From NCBI GenBank assembly GCA_941918925.1, contig OW799233.1, positions 122,352,333 to 122,416,332 of the forward strand: a stretch of 64,000 nt of DNA, written 5' to 3'. Source of the DNA: Phyto melanocephala. Lineage: Eukaryota; Arthropoda; Insecta; Diptera; Rhinophoridae. Shown piece by piece: positions 13,480-24,789 of the stretch. Every line of letters starts with the position of its first letter. Positions within the stretch are counted from its first letter, which is position 1. The position numbers and the translations under genes were made by a program. The notes beneath the pieces are model-generated. The model was not told the DNA's origin and ran no database searches. It saw nothing but the letters and a program-made list of their open reading frames with translations.

Positions 13480-13725
13480 GATGAATGCCTGTAGGGCTAT
13501 TCGAAAACAAAATGGCGAATACATTTTGCTCTTAACCCCGTCAATAAGGATATCACATGAAAAAGCTTGGCCAGTAGAATACAGTTAGATATTTAAAATC
13601 AAATATGGAAAATAACAAATTATCTGAAATCTAGGCTACGCTACGATGTGTATATTACACTTATGTGCATAATAGTGAAAGAAATTATCTGATTCGGCAT
13701 CACCAAAAACAGCACTCTTTCTTGT
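13480..13725 (+). mobile_element. HINE-C 3' fragment
   Basis: The stretch from about 13,535 (CCCCGTCAATAAGGATATCACATGA) to 13,725 matches 46,368-46,548 at scattered blocks. It ends with a degraded GATTCGGCATCACC hairpin arm and CTCTTTCTTGT, the HINE-type right end. It abuts the HINE-A copy. Confidence 0.5.
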
Positions 13726-16026
13726 TTTACTTCAATTTAAACAGCTCACAGTCAGTTTTGACCACCAAAATTTTTCCTTCAAAATAATACAATATTTTAT
13801 AAAATATTTGAAGAGTGTACATAAAATATGATCATGCTAAATTAACTTGGCTTTATCTTCTTCTTGCCTTTTAAAGGTTCAAATATTTAAATCTCTTCTT
13901 TAGTTTTTCCTTCGATTTTCATGTTGTTTTCTATACAATAAAAAAAATGTCTTCCTCACTCATACATTACTAAAACACAATTTTTTGATTGTGTATTAAT
14001 GTTTGCAACATCATTATTATATCTCATTGTTGTGCTGGTGGTATGGCCTGTGTTTACCACTTCTTTTGTTTTGTCTTCTGTGTCTTTAAGAGTGTGGTTT
14101 ATCTTTTTTGTTAAAATTTTGATTTGAATGTATATGTATATTTTAGATTTTAGAGGAAAAAAATTTTTTTTTTCTTATTTCTTCTCTTCTACAATTTTAT
14201 ATTTCTTGTATGTTGTTATGTTGGCATTGTATTTTTATTTAATATTATTTTTTTTATTTAACATATTTTTCTTCACCTTAAAATTTAAGTTAAATTGCAT
14301 TTATTAAATTGTATATTTAATAATGTAAAATTTTGAAAATTTTTAACATGGAGTCCAAAATCATATAATTGTTGTGTGGTTAACTACCGTAAACACACAT
14401 AAAACAAATGTAAAATTTACTTAATTTTATTTCTAATTCTAAGTAATGGATAATATTTGGGGCCCACATAGAATAGTTTTAATTGCGGTGACACAGGATT
14501 TTTTATTTGTCATGAAAACTTCGACTTTCTAATTGTTTTATAGGCCCAATGTAGCAGAATTGTATATTAAGTTTTTATTTGCACATTCTTTATGATATAT
14601 ATACCAGTTCGATTTACTTAAATTAGAAATATTGCAGTCAACGACAGCCAGCATCTCTTGCATGTAGCCATGACACACAAAAACAGTCTTTATAATATTG
14701 GCTCCTGCAAGGATAGAATTTCATTTGCCGTCGATTTAAAGTGCATGTCAAGGTGGTAAGAATATCGGGTATCTACCCAAAACCAGAACGACTATAAATT
14801 ATACTTCAATATCCGACTATTAATGCCGAAGATGTACCGATAAGACAATTTAAGTTCTTAACTTGCTTTTAGAAATATTTTAGAATTGAAGGTGTACGGC
14901 TTACTTTTTTTGTGGAATGATCTAATGTGTATATACACACTTTGCTTAAATAATTGCGAAATTTTATCAAGGTAAATTACTCCTAAATTTTTTAATTTTA
15001 TTAAATTACTCTATTTTGGAACTTTATATATAACGACATTGATAAATACCTTAAATTTTGGTTTTCCAACATAAAACCTACTTTAAGGAACAAAAAATGT
15101 TTTTCGCAGTTAATTTTAAAGTCTGCAAAATTATGACCAATACAATGAAATTCATATTTTATCTGCAAACATTTACTCCCTTGTTTTCCAAATGAAAGCA
15201 AATATTTGGGAAGTTTTGTACGTGCACTTTTGTTCGACACATCTAAATGAGCCCTAAGCTTATCCAAAGAAAACTAAAATTTTAACTAAAAGCCGAAAAG
15301 AAAAAGTAAAAAGTAAGACTAAATAGCCAAAAAAAAAAAAAAATTAAAAAGAAACAAATGTGTTTGAAAGGAAAAAAATAATAAATAACGAGGAAAAAAC
15401 CAAACAGCAGCACCACCGAGTGAAAGAAATGTTACAAGTGACAACCACATATTTAAACTAACGTAACCACAGTAAACCGCAATGCAGCATAACATATGAA
15501 TAGTTAGGCCACATGGCTACTTTGAACAACTTGAAATTAAAAACTGCAAAAAAAAGAGAAACCCAAACTATAGAACATATTTATTTAGTTGGAAACACAA
15601 ACACCAACAATCCAGCCAAATAAATGGAATTTTTGTTAGGACTTGTTAAACTATAACATTTGATTTTACGTTTACACTCAAAACGTAGTGAATGAAGTTA
15701 GGCAAACGCTTTTAATTAAATAATAATTTTTCGAAAAAAAGTGGTAAATATAAAACAGACAATAAAAAAAATTAATAAAATTGTTGTACGTACTTAGGTC
15801 TGTATCAATAAAAACTTATAAAAATTTTTCTTCCAAAGGAACTTTTAAAAAATTATTTTGATAAAAAAATAATAAGTTTTCAAAACAGAATACTTGTTAA
15901 AAGTTTTATAGCAAAATTTATTAATTTTTTATACATGATTATACGTGATTATACAGCTCTATTTAGATATCCTAATTCCGGAACCTGTATTCTCCGACAA
16001 AACCTATATTTTATTGAGAATTTAAT
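13726..16026. other. AT-rich DNA, no gene recognised
   Basis: An 88-codon minus-strand open frame at 15,267-15,001 has no recognisable motif. Nothing else is supported in this stretch. Confidence 0.4.
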
Positions 16027-16464
16027 AAGGGGTCCGCCATCTAACGTTTTTTTTTCCACAAGTGCTTATTTCGTGAATGGTAACACTTAGCTCATGTCTA
16101 ATTTGATTAGTTTTATCCTTCCGCTGAACGAATATGGTTGTGGATACGCTTGAACAACGCTGGGAAATATTGCGACATTACTTTGGCCGATTTTGCCAAA
16201 AAAAAAATCATCTTTCAGAAGAAGCTCATTTTGATCTTGGCAGGTATGTAAACAAGCAAAATTGTCGCATTTGGGGCACAGAAAACCCGCGCCGATACAC
16301 TCAAAACGAGTCACTATTTTTTGCTGATTTTGGTCCAGAGGCATAATTGGGCCATTTTTCTTCGAAACTTAGCAAGAAGTGGCCGTACGGCGCTACGTGA
16401 CAAACAGCCGAAGCTACACTTTTTTATAGCATTTTCAAAAAAAAAGTTATTTGGCGGATCCTTT
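16027..16464 (+). mobile_element. MLE-2 internally deleted copy with transposase core piece
   Basis: TIR-like ends AAGGGGTCCGCCATCTAACG (left) and GTTATTTGGCGGATCCTT (right, inverse), with TA at both edges. Inside, the plus strand reads EEAHFDLGRYVNKQNCRIWG (16,219-16,278) and then ENPRRYTQNESLFF. This is the block around the first catalytic acid of a mariner-like transposase, here Glu-Glu where relatives read Asp-Glu. A stop follows at 16,345. This copy preserves the sequence that HINE-A interrupted at 18.67 kb. Confidence 0.75.
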
Positions 16465-16478
16465 ATATAACTCATATT

Positions 16479-16727
16479 TCTGTGGCTTGGAGCTAAAAGG
16501 GCCAATATCAAAATATTTACTTTTGAGAAAATTGGAATTGAACTTTAACTTTTATAGGTGCTTTCATAGTGACATTGGCCAGCATTTTATTAATGAAGCT
16601 GTTCTGGGTTAAGTATGACTTTAGCTGTTTAACCATAATGGAATAGAGCAAGAAAACAAATCTAATGCAATGATTAACTCAAAAGAGCAAAAAAGTGACA
16701 TTGGCCCTTTTAGCTGCAAGCCACAGA
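16479..16727 (+). mobile_element. 249-bp TIR MITE (TCTGTGGCTTGG family), copy 1
   Basis: Left end TCTGTGGCTTGGAGCTAAAA and right end TTTTAGCTGCAAGCCACAGA are inverse to each other for about 33 bp (including GGGCCAATG/CATTGGCCC). Two further copies at 26.6 and 41.3 kb share the whole body, including ATTGGCCAGCATTTTATTAA. No protein is encoded. Confidence 0.85.
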
Positions 16728-16868
16728 TATATAGCCTGAAATATATTTTAGAGCTAATCAACCACGTGCTTAATATGGAGAAATTTGTGAACTTAATTGT
16801 CGATCACATACGGTGGGTCCAACCCATAGTCAAACAAGAGTGAGTCCGATGTCAGTGTCTTACAAACA

Positions 16869-17835
16869 ACAAGTAAGAGCACAATATTCGGCTGTGCCGA
16901 ATCTTTTATACCCCCACTACCAATTTTCCGTACTTTTATAGCTAGGGTTTTTTCCCGGGAATGCGAGATTTATTTTTTAATATCCCGGATCCCGCAGGAA
17001 AACAAATAAAAAGTAAATTTGTTTTTAATTAATAAAAAACTTTTTATTAAAAAGCATAAAATAGTTTAAAATCTTAAAGAAACACTTCAAAACTATAAAA
17101 ATTAATAAAGAAACTTGAATTTAAAATATAAATTGAGTAAAAATATTTTTTATTGAAAAAAATGTTATTCTCTAGATATGTACGAGATCAAATATGAGCA
17201 CCGAAACAAAAAAATAGGTAATTCAGCTATGAGATCAAAAATAAAATCATTAGACTTCAATTCCAAAAACATGTAAATTCAATGTATAATTAAAAAAGTA
17301 TAACGTAAAAATTTTTAACGACATAGAAAAAAAAATTTTAAATATGCTCAAAATCTATTTCTGTTTTTATTAACAAATTGCCCTGTTACAAAAAAACACT
17401 CTTTCACTTTCTACCGATGTTGGACGAATTGTTAAAAGTGCAAATATACAATATTTTGAGTTTTTGACCACTTCCATCAAAAAATGTTTACTTTTTCTTC
17501 ATAGAAATTTTGAAGTATTGGTAACGTGAGCTGAATTTTTTTTAATTTTTTAACTCATTACCTTAAAAAGTTTTTTAAAATATTTGTAAAAATATTTAAA
17601 AAAAAAACCTTGGAGAAAAAATTTTTATGAAAAAGAAATGTTACAATATTAACATCTGCTTTTGAATCGTAGCCACCTTTTTCATTTCCAAAAAATAATC
17701 CTGGGAAATCTAGAAGATTAAATAACTCACATTCCCGGAACTGGAACTAGTGGGAAAAAATATTATTTTTAGCACAAAATGTATTATTTTGTTATTAACA
17801 GTAATCACCATTTTTTTGATAGCGGGTTTAAAAAC
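16869..17835 (-). mobile_element. HINE-A stub, split by a hAT-like MITE
   Basis: The right terminus ACAAGTAAGAGCACA, hairpin ATTCGGC-TGT-GCCGAAT and TTTTATACCC are intact. The left terminus is reduced to ATAGCGGGTTTAAAAACC at 17,820-17,838. Without the insertion the element would be only about 145 bp, so almost all the body has been lost. Confidence 0.7.
16943..17765 (+). mobile_element. hAT-like MITE, 823 bp
   Basis: Ends TAGGGTTTTTTCCCGGGAAT and, inverted, TAATATTTTTTCCC followed further in by CCGGGAATG. The flanks carry TTTATAGC (16,935-16,942) and TTTTTAGC (17,766-17,773), an 8-bp target duplication with one mismatch. The HINE-A copy at 42.3 kb shows the uninterrupted site TACTTTATAGCACAAAAT. 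The 8-bp duplication and the YAGGG-type ends are hAT traits. No transposase is present. Confidence 0.75.
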
Positions 17836-18674
17836 CAAACAACTATTTAATATTTAATTAAATATTCTTTGTTATCCACAACGGCCTGCAAGCGCTTGGA
17901 AATTTATTTTAATTTATTCAAATTGCGGCATATTTCCGGTTTTAAGGATGGGCAACTGTGTATAATTCTTTCTGATACACTATTCTACCTAATTCTTCGC
18001 AAAATATCACACACTGAGGTCAGGACTCTGTGCAAGTGCTTTAATCTGTTTGGGACAGTTATGAATCAACCAAAACTTTGTAACTCCTGATGTGTGGTTA
18101 GTATCGTTATATTAGTAATAACAAGCAAAGTTGTTCACAATACCCAACTTCTTTTTGCACTTCAAAATTGCCTCAAAATGTTGAGGAAGATAAATTTGTT
18201 CGTTTTACAATCTATAAAATGCAAATTTGCTACTCCAGCACTAGACATTTAGCCCCAAAACATTAAAAAGCCTTCTGCATAGTTCACAGTACTTGTGTAA
18301 TCTACTACAAACAGTACTAAGACAAACATATTAACCAGAGCGAGATTTTAATGAAAAGGACTTTTTGCGGTTTTAAGGGGGTCTGATTTGATTTCTTTCA
18401 AAATCTTACTTTCTTCTCTTTCGTTTAGTATTCTGCCTTAAAATTTTCTGTTTTTATTAACCAATCAAAATGTATTACGGAACCTCTTAATAATATCATG
18501 GACAGTGAATTTCATGATGGTATTTTTGCATGTCAAATCTTTGTCAGACTATTGGTTGAGTTCAAAAATTTTAGTTATTTTTGATTTTGTTACAAATTTT
18601 ATTTGGACATACAAAAAAAAAATATTTTTTAAGTATGTTAGTTATAAATCTATATAAAGGGTCCGCCAAATAAC

Positions 18675-20535
18675 TTTTTATACCCGCCACCAAAAAAAAT
18701 GGTGGGGGTATATTAATTTTGTCATTCCGTTTGTAACACATCGAAATATCCATTTTAGACCCCATAAAGTATATATATTCTGAATCAGGGTTTGATTTGA
18801 TGACGATCTAGCTATGTCCGTCCGTCCGTCTGTCCGTCTGTTGAAATCACGATAGAGGTCGCACCGAAAGAGATAGGGGCCAGAATCTTTCTCATAGACA
18901 AGGTTTGTTTGGTATTGAAAATGGGCTAAATCGGAATATTAGGAAGAGAGTTATAGCTCATAAAGCGAGAGTAGGTCGAAAAAACCGTGTCCATCGAACA
19001 TCGAATAAAATGCAATTGTGTTCAAACGCATTAACATACAGTCATGAAACTTCGAATATATATTTCTCGAGTCAAAACAATATCTCCCCCAAAAATTGCT
19101 TACATCTATGTATTAGGAAAGGAGTTATAGATAAAAATGTACGAAAATTTATACCGCGCAGTGTATTTTTCAGTATATTTTAAATTTAAAACCTAATAAA
19201 ACGTACAAAATTAAATGTTCGATTCTGAAATTTTGCATACTTTGCTTTTTGGGGAGAGGCTTTTCTGTAACGCAAAATAAATGTGCCATGCCTTTTTGAA
19301 CGCCCACCTCCCATATAACGTTTTAACTGAAATTCATATAATTTCTCTATTTATAAAGATTTTGGAATAATAAAGGACTATATTGAAACATCTAAGTTGT
19401 ACTCATTAGCAAAAACAATTGTGACACGCTTACTATAACGCCCACTTTTCACGTTATCTAAGGTTAATGAAATTTAAAAGATCATAAAACCGACAAAATT
19501 AGAGGTATGATTATGAAATTTCCTTCTAATCAATGTAATTACTGTGCCAAAAAATTAAGAGGCCACGCCCACTTTTACGCCCACCTCCCTTATAACGGTT
19601 TATCTTAAATTCATGTAATTTCTCTATTGACAAAGTTTTTGGGAAAATGAAGGACTATATTGAAATATCAAAGTTGTATTTATTAGCAGAAACTTTATTG
19701 ACACGCCTACTTTAACGCCCACTTTTACTAAAAGACTAAATTTACGAAAACATTTTACTATCATATCGAAGTTATTAAGGGTGGTTAAATCTTAAGGGCC
19801 GATGTTGATTTTAAATAAAACACAAATTATATAAGAAATTATTATCATTTCTTTTTATAATGATAATATTTGTATGGTTCAATTATGTATTTAACAAAAT
19901 ATCGGCCAAATGGACCCCCCCATCCTTGGCTCCACTCCTCTATCTGATGGTCCAAATTTTCAATGACAATGTTAATGCTCAATTGTTGGGCATGGTGATG
20001 AGTCGAGGTTGACTGCTCTTTTGCCACACTATCGCAAAAACCAGCAGTGGTTCCCATTCAACGAACTAAGAAGGCATTCACAGATTTTCTAACATTTTAT
20101 ACAGACGTGTTTTGCAGAAATTTAAATATTTTTTACATTCTCCCGATTGTGGACGAATTTGAACGATTATGTTGATCAACAGAATTACGAAGTGCACAAA
20201 ATGCATTTTGATTTGAACACCCATTTTTATAAAAAACCTGAATAACTTTTAAGCGTTGCTCATTTGCGTATCTTTCCACGGATCAAATTAAGTAAGTCTG
20301 AGATTGAGAAATGTCAAATGAAATGCAAAAAAAAAGTTGAAGTTTAGGTGTGGTTCACCTTCAACATAGGCCCTTAAAATTGAACCACCCTCTACAAAGA
20401 AAGTGGTACATATTTTATTATAAAGAGATTATTCCATAGCGATTAACAAAATAATAAATATTGTGCTTTAAATGTACACAAAATTGGTGGTGGGTATAAA
20501 AGATTCGGCACAGCCGAATATAGTGCTCTTATTTG
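18675..20535 (+). mobile_element. HINE-A copy nested in MLE-2
   Basis: Left end TTTTTATACCCGCCACCAAA with GGTGGGGGTATA as stem partner; (GTCC/GTCT)n at 18,815-18,840; internal GCCCAC boxes at about 19,303 and 19,575; MLE-1 MITE at 19,777-20,392. Right end GGTGGTGGGTATAAAAGATTCGGC, hairpin, then CTCTTATTTGT. Orientation is opposite to the 10.7-kb copy. Confidence 0.87.
19777..20392 (+). mobile_element. MLE-1 MITE inside HINE-A
   Basis: TIRs AAGGGTGGTTAAATCTTAAGG and, inverted, CCCTTAAAATTGAACCACCC. The minus strand keeps transposase C-terminal pieces (VAKEQSTSTHHHAQQL then NLDHQIEEWSQGWGG, 20,040-19,900) and N-terminal pieces (FDP.K, about 20,280), but no DDE core. Confidence 0.78.
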
Positions 20536-20612
20536 TTTTTTTTTTTGAAAATGCTATAGAAAAAACTACTGAAGAGTTTCTCAAATTTCTTTTTTTATTT
20601 AGCTGTCTCGCT

Positions 20613-20980
20613 TCAGCTGTGTGGCTCGTTGTGCCGTCCTGTTGAAACCAAATATTGCCAATATCCTCCTCTTAAATTTTTGTAAACAAAAATTCGTTCA
20701 ACATGGCCGGATAACGATCGCCATTGACTGTTACAGTCACTCCTCATTTGCCTCTGGACCAAAATCCGCACGAAACAGTGACTCGTGACCCAAATGCTAC
20801 AATTTTGCTGGTTTGCATGCCCGCCAAGAACAAAATGAGCTTCATCTGAAAAGATGATTTTTTCGGCAAAATCGGCATCTTCTGTAAGTCGATCGCAGGT
20901 CCACTTAGCGAAGCGAAAACGCATTGGATGGTTAGTTGGCTTCAACACCTGAACCAATTAGACTTTGTATGGCGTCATAC
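20613..20980 (-). pseudogene. MLE-2 transposase core fragment
   Basis: 114 open codons ending at 20,613. The peptide includes NHPMRFRFAKWTCDRL, then KIIFSDEAHFVLGGHANQQN (first catalytic Asp in S-D-E-A-H-F, about 20,855-20,870 region) and CSIWVTSH. The WxxFxxxGPxFF-type continuation is recognisable only in pieces (VEEIFVYKNL region). Stops and frame changes follow and precede it. The family is mariner-like (IS630/Tc1/mariner), close to the relatives that carry an F-S-D-E-A-H-F block. Confidence 0.75.
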
Positions 20981-21111
20981 CAAGGTCTTTATGCAAAATT
21001 CGTCTGAATGATGTCTCCGAAATGTTCAATTGTTGAAAACGACGGTGAATTGATGTTGATAGCAAAATAGGCACTAGTTGAAAAAAAAAACGTTAGATGG
21101 CGGACTCGTTA

Positions 21112-22960
21112 TATAAAAATTGTTGCAAGTGCGTTATGACTTTATAACTCACGAACGGTCTAACCGAATTTGAAATTTTTAGGGTGTGTTCCTATGGTCA
21201 TGTAGATAGCTTTTCTAAAGTTTGCACGAACGACGCGTTCGTAAGTTATGACTTTTCATGTCAACATATCATTTTTCGGTCATATTAAAAAAACAACATT
21301 TGATTCGATCACATTTACATTAATCAGACTATTATCCGATTATGTATTAGAGTCACTGAACCCGTCATTCAGTTATTAAAATAAAAACTATTTTATTATC
21401 ACGATTCTGTTATAATTATTATTTTCTTTTGAGTTCTGTAGTTTTTTACTAATTAAAACTTTCTGTACTTTGAAAGTTCTCAGACCAGTGGCCTTTCGAC
21501 AAAAACTTTAAATAATCCCTGTTTAAAGGGTTTTCTTGCCCTAAAATGGTAGGACACTATTTTATTAGCTATATTCTAATTAGGAATAGAAATTCTCTTC
21601 TTTCTTTCATAACCATCCTTTTCATTGATCTATAAGTCGTTCTTAATTTTCATGAAAATTCTAGAAACCAATTGTGGTTGAATTCTTAGGTCACTAATAT
21701 ATTTTAATGTGTCTACAAAGGGTAGTTTACAAAAGATTTAAAGATGTTTTTTCTAACTTTTATTTGGCTTGAGATTCTATATACTGGTTTATGGAACGGC
21801 GAATAGATACAACAAAGAAACTTCTTAGGTGATATTTTCTGTCAAAGCCATTTCGTATATCAGGGATGACAAAGTTGTTGTCATGTGTTTAGTGTAATAA
21901 AAGTTGTTTAAAAAAGTTACATATATTTGTAAAACATATTAAAAATTCTATAAAAGCAACGAAAATACATAATTTATTATCAAAAAGCCTTGCTTCCCCC
22001 ATCAGCTGGCCTGATAATTTTAGATTGTATGAATTTGTCTTAGAATAAACGATTCCTATATTTATTTCAAATCCAACTTAACAATATTTTTTCAATTTTA
22101 GTGATTTTTAAAACAAAAAATATGTTATTGAAAATTTCTTCAAAGGCAGTCCTTATGAGGTAACAGTACGAAATTTAAATCCAGGGAACCCCAGAAACAC
22201 CATCAGAATGTAGGTTATGTTTCACTAAAATGTTTATATAAACAAAAGTAAAAAAAATTAATACAAAATTATCTTGAGATGCAAGATTTATACACGAAAT
22301 TGTCTATTAACAGAAAATTGAATTATTAAGAAATAAACTTTTTGTTGTAATTTTTTTTTTGCCTTATTTACAGGACTTGTAATGTAATCTAATATGGGTA
22401 ACCACTGACATTCCGCAGAAACTAACACAAGTGGCAACACTTTTCTACGGTTTCTACTAAAATAACATATTAATAACAAACATCGATGGTAACAAGTAGA
22501 AAGGCCCTAAATATTTTATTACGAAATTTAGTTTTTCAGTAATTTTACACAAATACACCGCGATTCAAAAATTTACGGCAATAATATAAAAAATATACGT
22601 AATTCCACAAAAAGTTAAATTATGATAAAACAGTTTCTAATATGTGTTTACCTTCTCCTGTAAAGTTACATTTGTTAGGGCCTTTCCTATTGTGAACGTC
22701 GATATGTGTGTTTTTTAGTTTTTCTCTATTTTCCAAATGTTTTTTGAACAGCTATTATAATGACATTTTGACATTTAGCTTGGCAAAAGCAATAGCATGT
22801 GCTAAAAAGGGAAAAAATTTCGTAAATATATATTCAAATTAAGACTACAACTTCAGCCATTTAGCTGGATTCAAAAGGAATTTGACTCTATGTATTTTGT
22901 GTTTATTGTGGTAAGAAAATAGTAATCCACTACGTAATTTATTTTAAAACGGTAACTTAC
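21112..22960 (-). other. Start of the >22.9-kb 3' intron of the antiporter
   Basis: AT-rich; the minus strand was read for a continuation of PKATVQ and none was seen. No repeat family was recognised either. Confidence 0.5.
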
Positions 22961-23062
22961 TTGGACAGTTGCTTTAGGAAAACCGGAAATTGTTATGTAG
23001 GCACGTTCCTTTCTCGTAAGATTTCCGCCATACGTGGATAAATAAGCAAATGCCAAACGAAA
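22961..23062 (-). CDS. SLC9B antiporter exon ending in PKATVQ
   Basis: 102-nt, 34-codon phase 0-0 exon. The acceptor CACCTTTGACAG ends at 23063 and the donor GTAAGT starts at 22960. The peptide is FRLAFAYLSTYGGNLTRKER followed by AYITISGFPKATVQ. The final P-K-A-T-V-Q is the family's most recognisable block, with the conserved lysine after the proline. In relatives it is followed by an Ala-rich helix with a G-x-x-A-L-D motif. I looked for that continuation on the minus strand from 22,960 down to 1 and did not find it, so the terminal exon(s) are probably outside the window. Confidence 0.93.
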
Positions 23063-23275
23063 CTGTCAAAGGTGAAATAAATGTAGAATTACTAGACCAT
23101 AAAGGAAAATGTAATTAAAAATAAAAGTATTTACTGTTTATAAAATCACTACAGACATATAAAGATCTTGATATTAGTATTTAATCAAATTGCCTTTTAA
23201 TAAAAAATATTCCATTAAAACTAATTTTATATATTTAAGAAAAACAAAATGATATATTTTATACGGTATATTTAC

Positions 23276-23419
23276 CATGCTTCCTAGCAACACCAACAGT
23301 GCTCCGTAACCCACAACTTTACCATCTAAAACGGCAAAATGTATTTCCTTGCCAATAAGTGAGAATGAGACAGGTTTCAGAAATTTCCACAGCAAATCAA
23401 GATTTTTGCCCACATTAGC
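23276..23419 (-). CDS. SLC9B antiporter exon, FLKPVSFSLIG helix
   Basis: 144-nt, 48-codon phase 0-0 exon. The acceptor TTTTTTCACCACAG ends at 23420 and the donor GTAAAT starts at 23275. The peptide runs ANVGKNLDLLWKFLKP, VSFSLIGKEIHFAVLD and VGYGALLVLLGSM. The W-x-F-L-x-P-x-x-F-x-L-I-G-x-E block matches the helix in which human members read WDxFQPLLFGLIGAE. The join to the preceding exon (...AYEN) and to the next (FRLAF...) keeps the spacing of the vertebrate protein. Confidence 0.94.
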
Positions 23420-23932
23420 CTGTGGTGAAAAAATAAGATTTATTTAAACAACATTTTTTTCACTCACGATTAATATAAAACAATAATATTGTTTAAAACC
23501 GATTACTTAAAAATTGCAGATAAAGACTTCAAAAAGTCAATAACAAATTATAAATAAAATTTTACTAAATTTTTTTTTATGTATATGGTATGTCTGATAA
23601 TTTTGTTTTATTTATTTAATGCATATATGGACTCTTGGAAAACCAATCCAAAATATATCAAAAGAAAAATTTTCAAATCGCTTGATTTACATTAATCGTC
23701 GTCTTCCTATATATGATGCTGTGTAATGTTAAAAAGTTAATATTTTTATTTATTAGTTTATTTTTTTTTTTCCTTTATGAATTTTTTTCAAATAAAATTT
23801 TTAATTATTTATCACAAGTCCTCAAAGTTTGAATACGTTTATACTAGCACCGAATAAATGTCGCCATACGCCTTCAAGTCAAATTTTTTGTTATAGTTTC
23901 GGTATTTACAATCAAAATTAAGTTATATGTAG

Positions 23933-24504
23933 CATGTTTCCACGGCACATTCAATGACTTAATTCGCTCTTTAAATTACTTCAGTGAATTACCCTGTTTC
24001 CACGACATATTGTTAATTTGATTTGACTGTTCTTCCTCGTGCTTTTTTTTTTATTTAAATTATCGTTTTGTTTTTTGGCGGTGAACATTAAGAAATTTAA
24101 AAATTTTATATAGAAAATTATAATTATTTTATCAATGGAGGCAACAAGTAAGTAATAATAGTAAAAATATTGTAAATTTATAAGAAATGTATGCAAATAA
24201 TATCATTTTATTTTTTTGTAACAAGAATATAGAAAAACTGCAAGAAACTAGGACCAGTGCATCCAGCAAACCTTCTTTGCTTTGATTTTTTTGACAGCTG
24301 GATATGATAAACTACCGATAAAAATTAGAGAAGACACTGATTTCATTATAATTCGGATGGTAATTTATGGTAAATAAGTTACCCACAAAAATAGTAATTT
24401 GCTTTGAAACTTTTGCATGGGAAAACTATGTACTTTGGTTCGTAATAAGGCTTTGAATTATAAATAAGACATCGAATTACGAATATTGTTGCCGTGGAAA
24501 CATG
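23933..24504. mobile_element. MITE-like element with CATGTTTCCACGGCA ends
   Basis: CATGTTTCCACGGCA at 23,933-23,947 is repeated inverted as TGCCGTGGAAACATG at 24,490-24,504. A third, imperfect TGTTTCCACGACA lies at 23,995. The interior has no coding signal. The 15-bp perfect inverse ends suggest a MITE; no target duplication is evident, so the class is unknown. Confidence 0.55.
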
Positions 24505-24789
24505 ATATTAACTAATATTTTGCTTTAAGAGCCACTGATCGCAAGCAAAATTCAAAAAGACGTCCTTCAATTTTGGCAACGAAAATTAATTTTAAAGTAA
24601 TTATCGCAAGACTTTTTTTGCAAAAGCTTAACTTTTTTTGAAGCTTCAATTTAGTAGGTAAAAATTATAACTATATCTACTTAAGATCAATTTTGGCTTG
24701 AAATTTTGGTTCTTCGAGCAGAAAAAAATTACACTATACGTTTCAACTGTCAATCCCGAAGTAGATATACTGAAACATATATGACGACT

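Larger units (their letters stand above)
18655..21111 (-). mobile_element. MLE-2 element interrupted by HINE-A
   Basis: Left TIR AAAGGGTCCGCCAAATAACT at 18,656 and right TIR CGTTAGATGGCGGACTCGTTA at about 21,090-21,110, with TA outside. A HINE-A fills 18,675-20,535. The right part retains a transposase core on the minus strand. Removing the HINE restores the run of T followed by GAAAATGCTATA that the 16.0-kb copy shows uninterrupted. Confidence 0.8.

Noticed and set aside
15001..15267. 88-codon open frame on the minus strand
   Set aside because: No domain, no conserved block, no acceptor/donor arrangement; it does not resemble the missing antiporter C-terminus.
20613..20957. Intact transposase gene
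   Set aside because: Although open for 114 codons, the N-terminus, second and third catalytic acids and C-terminus are missing or out of frame; it is a remnant.
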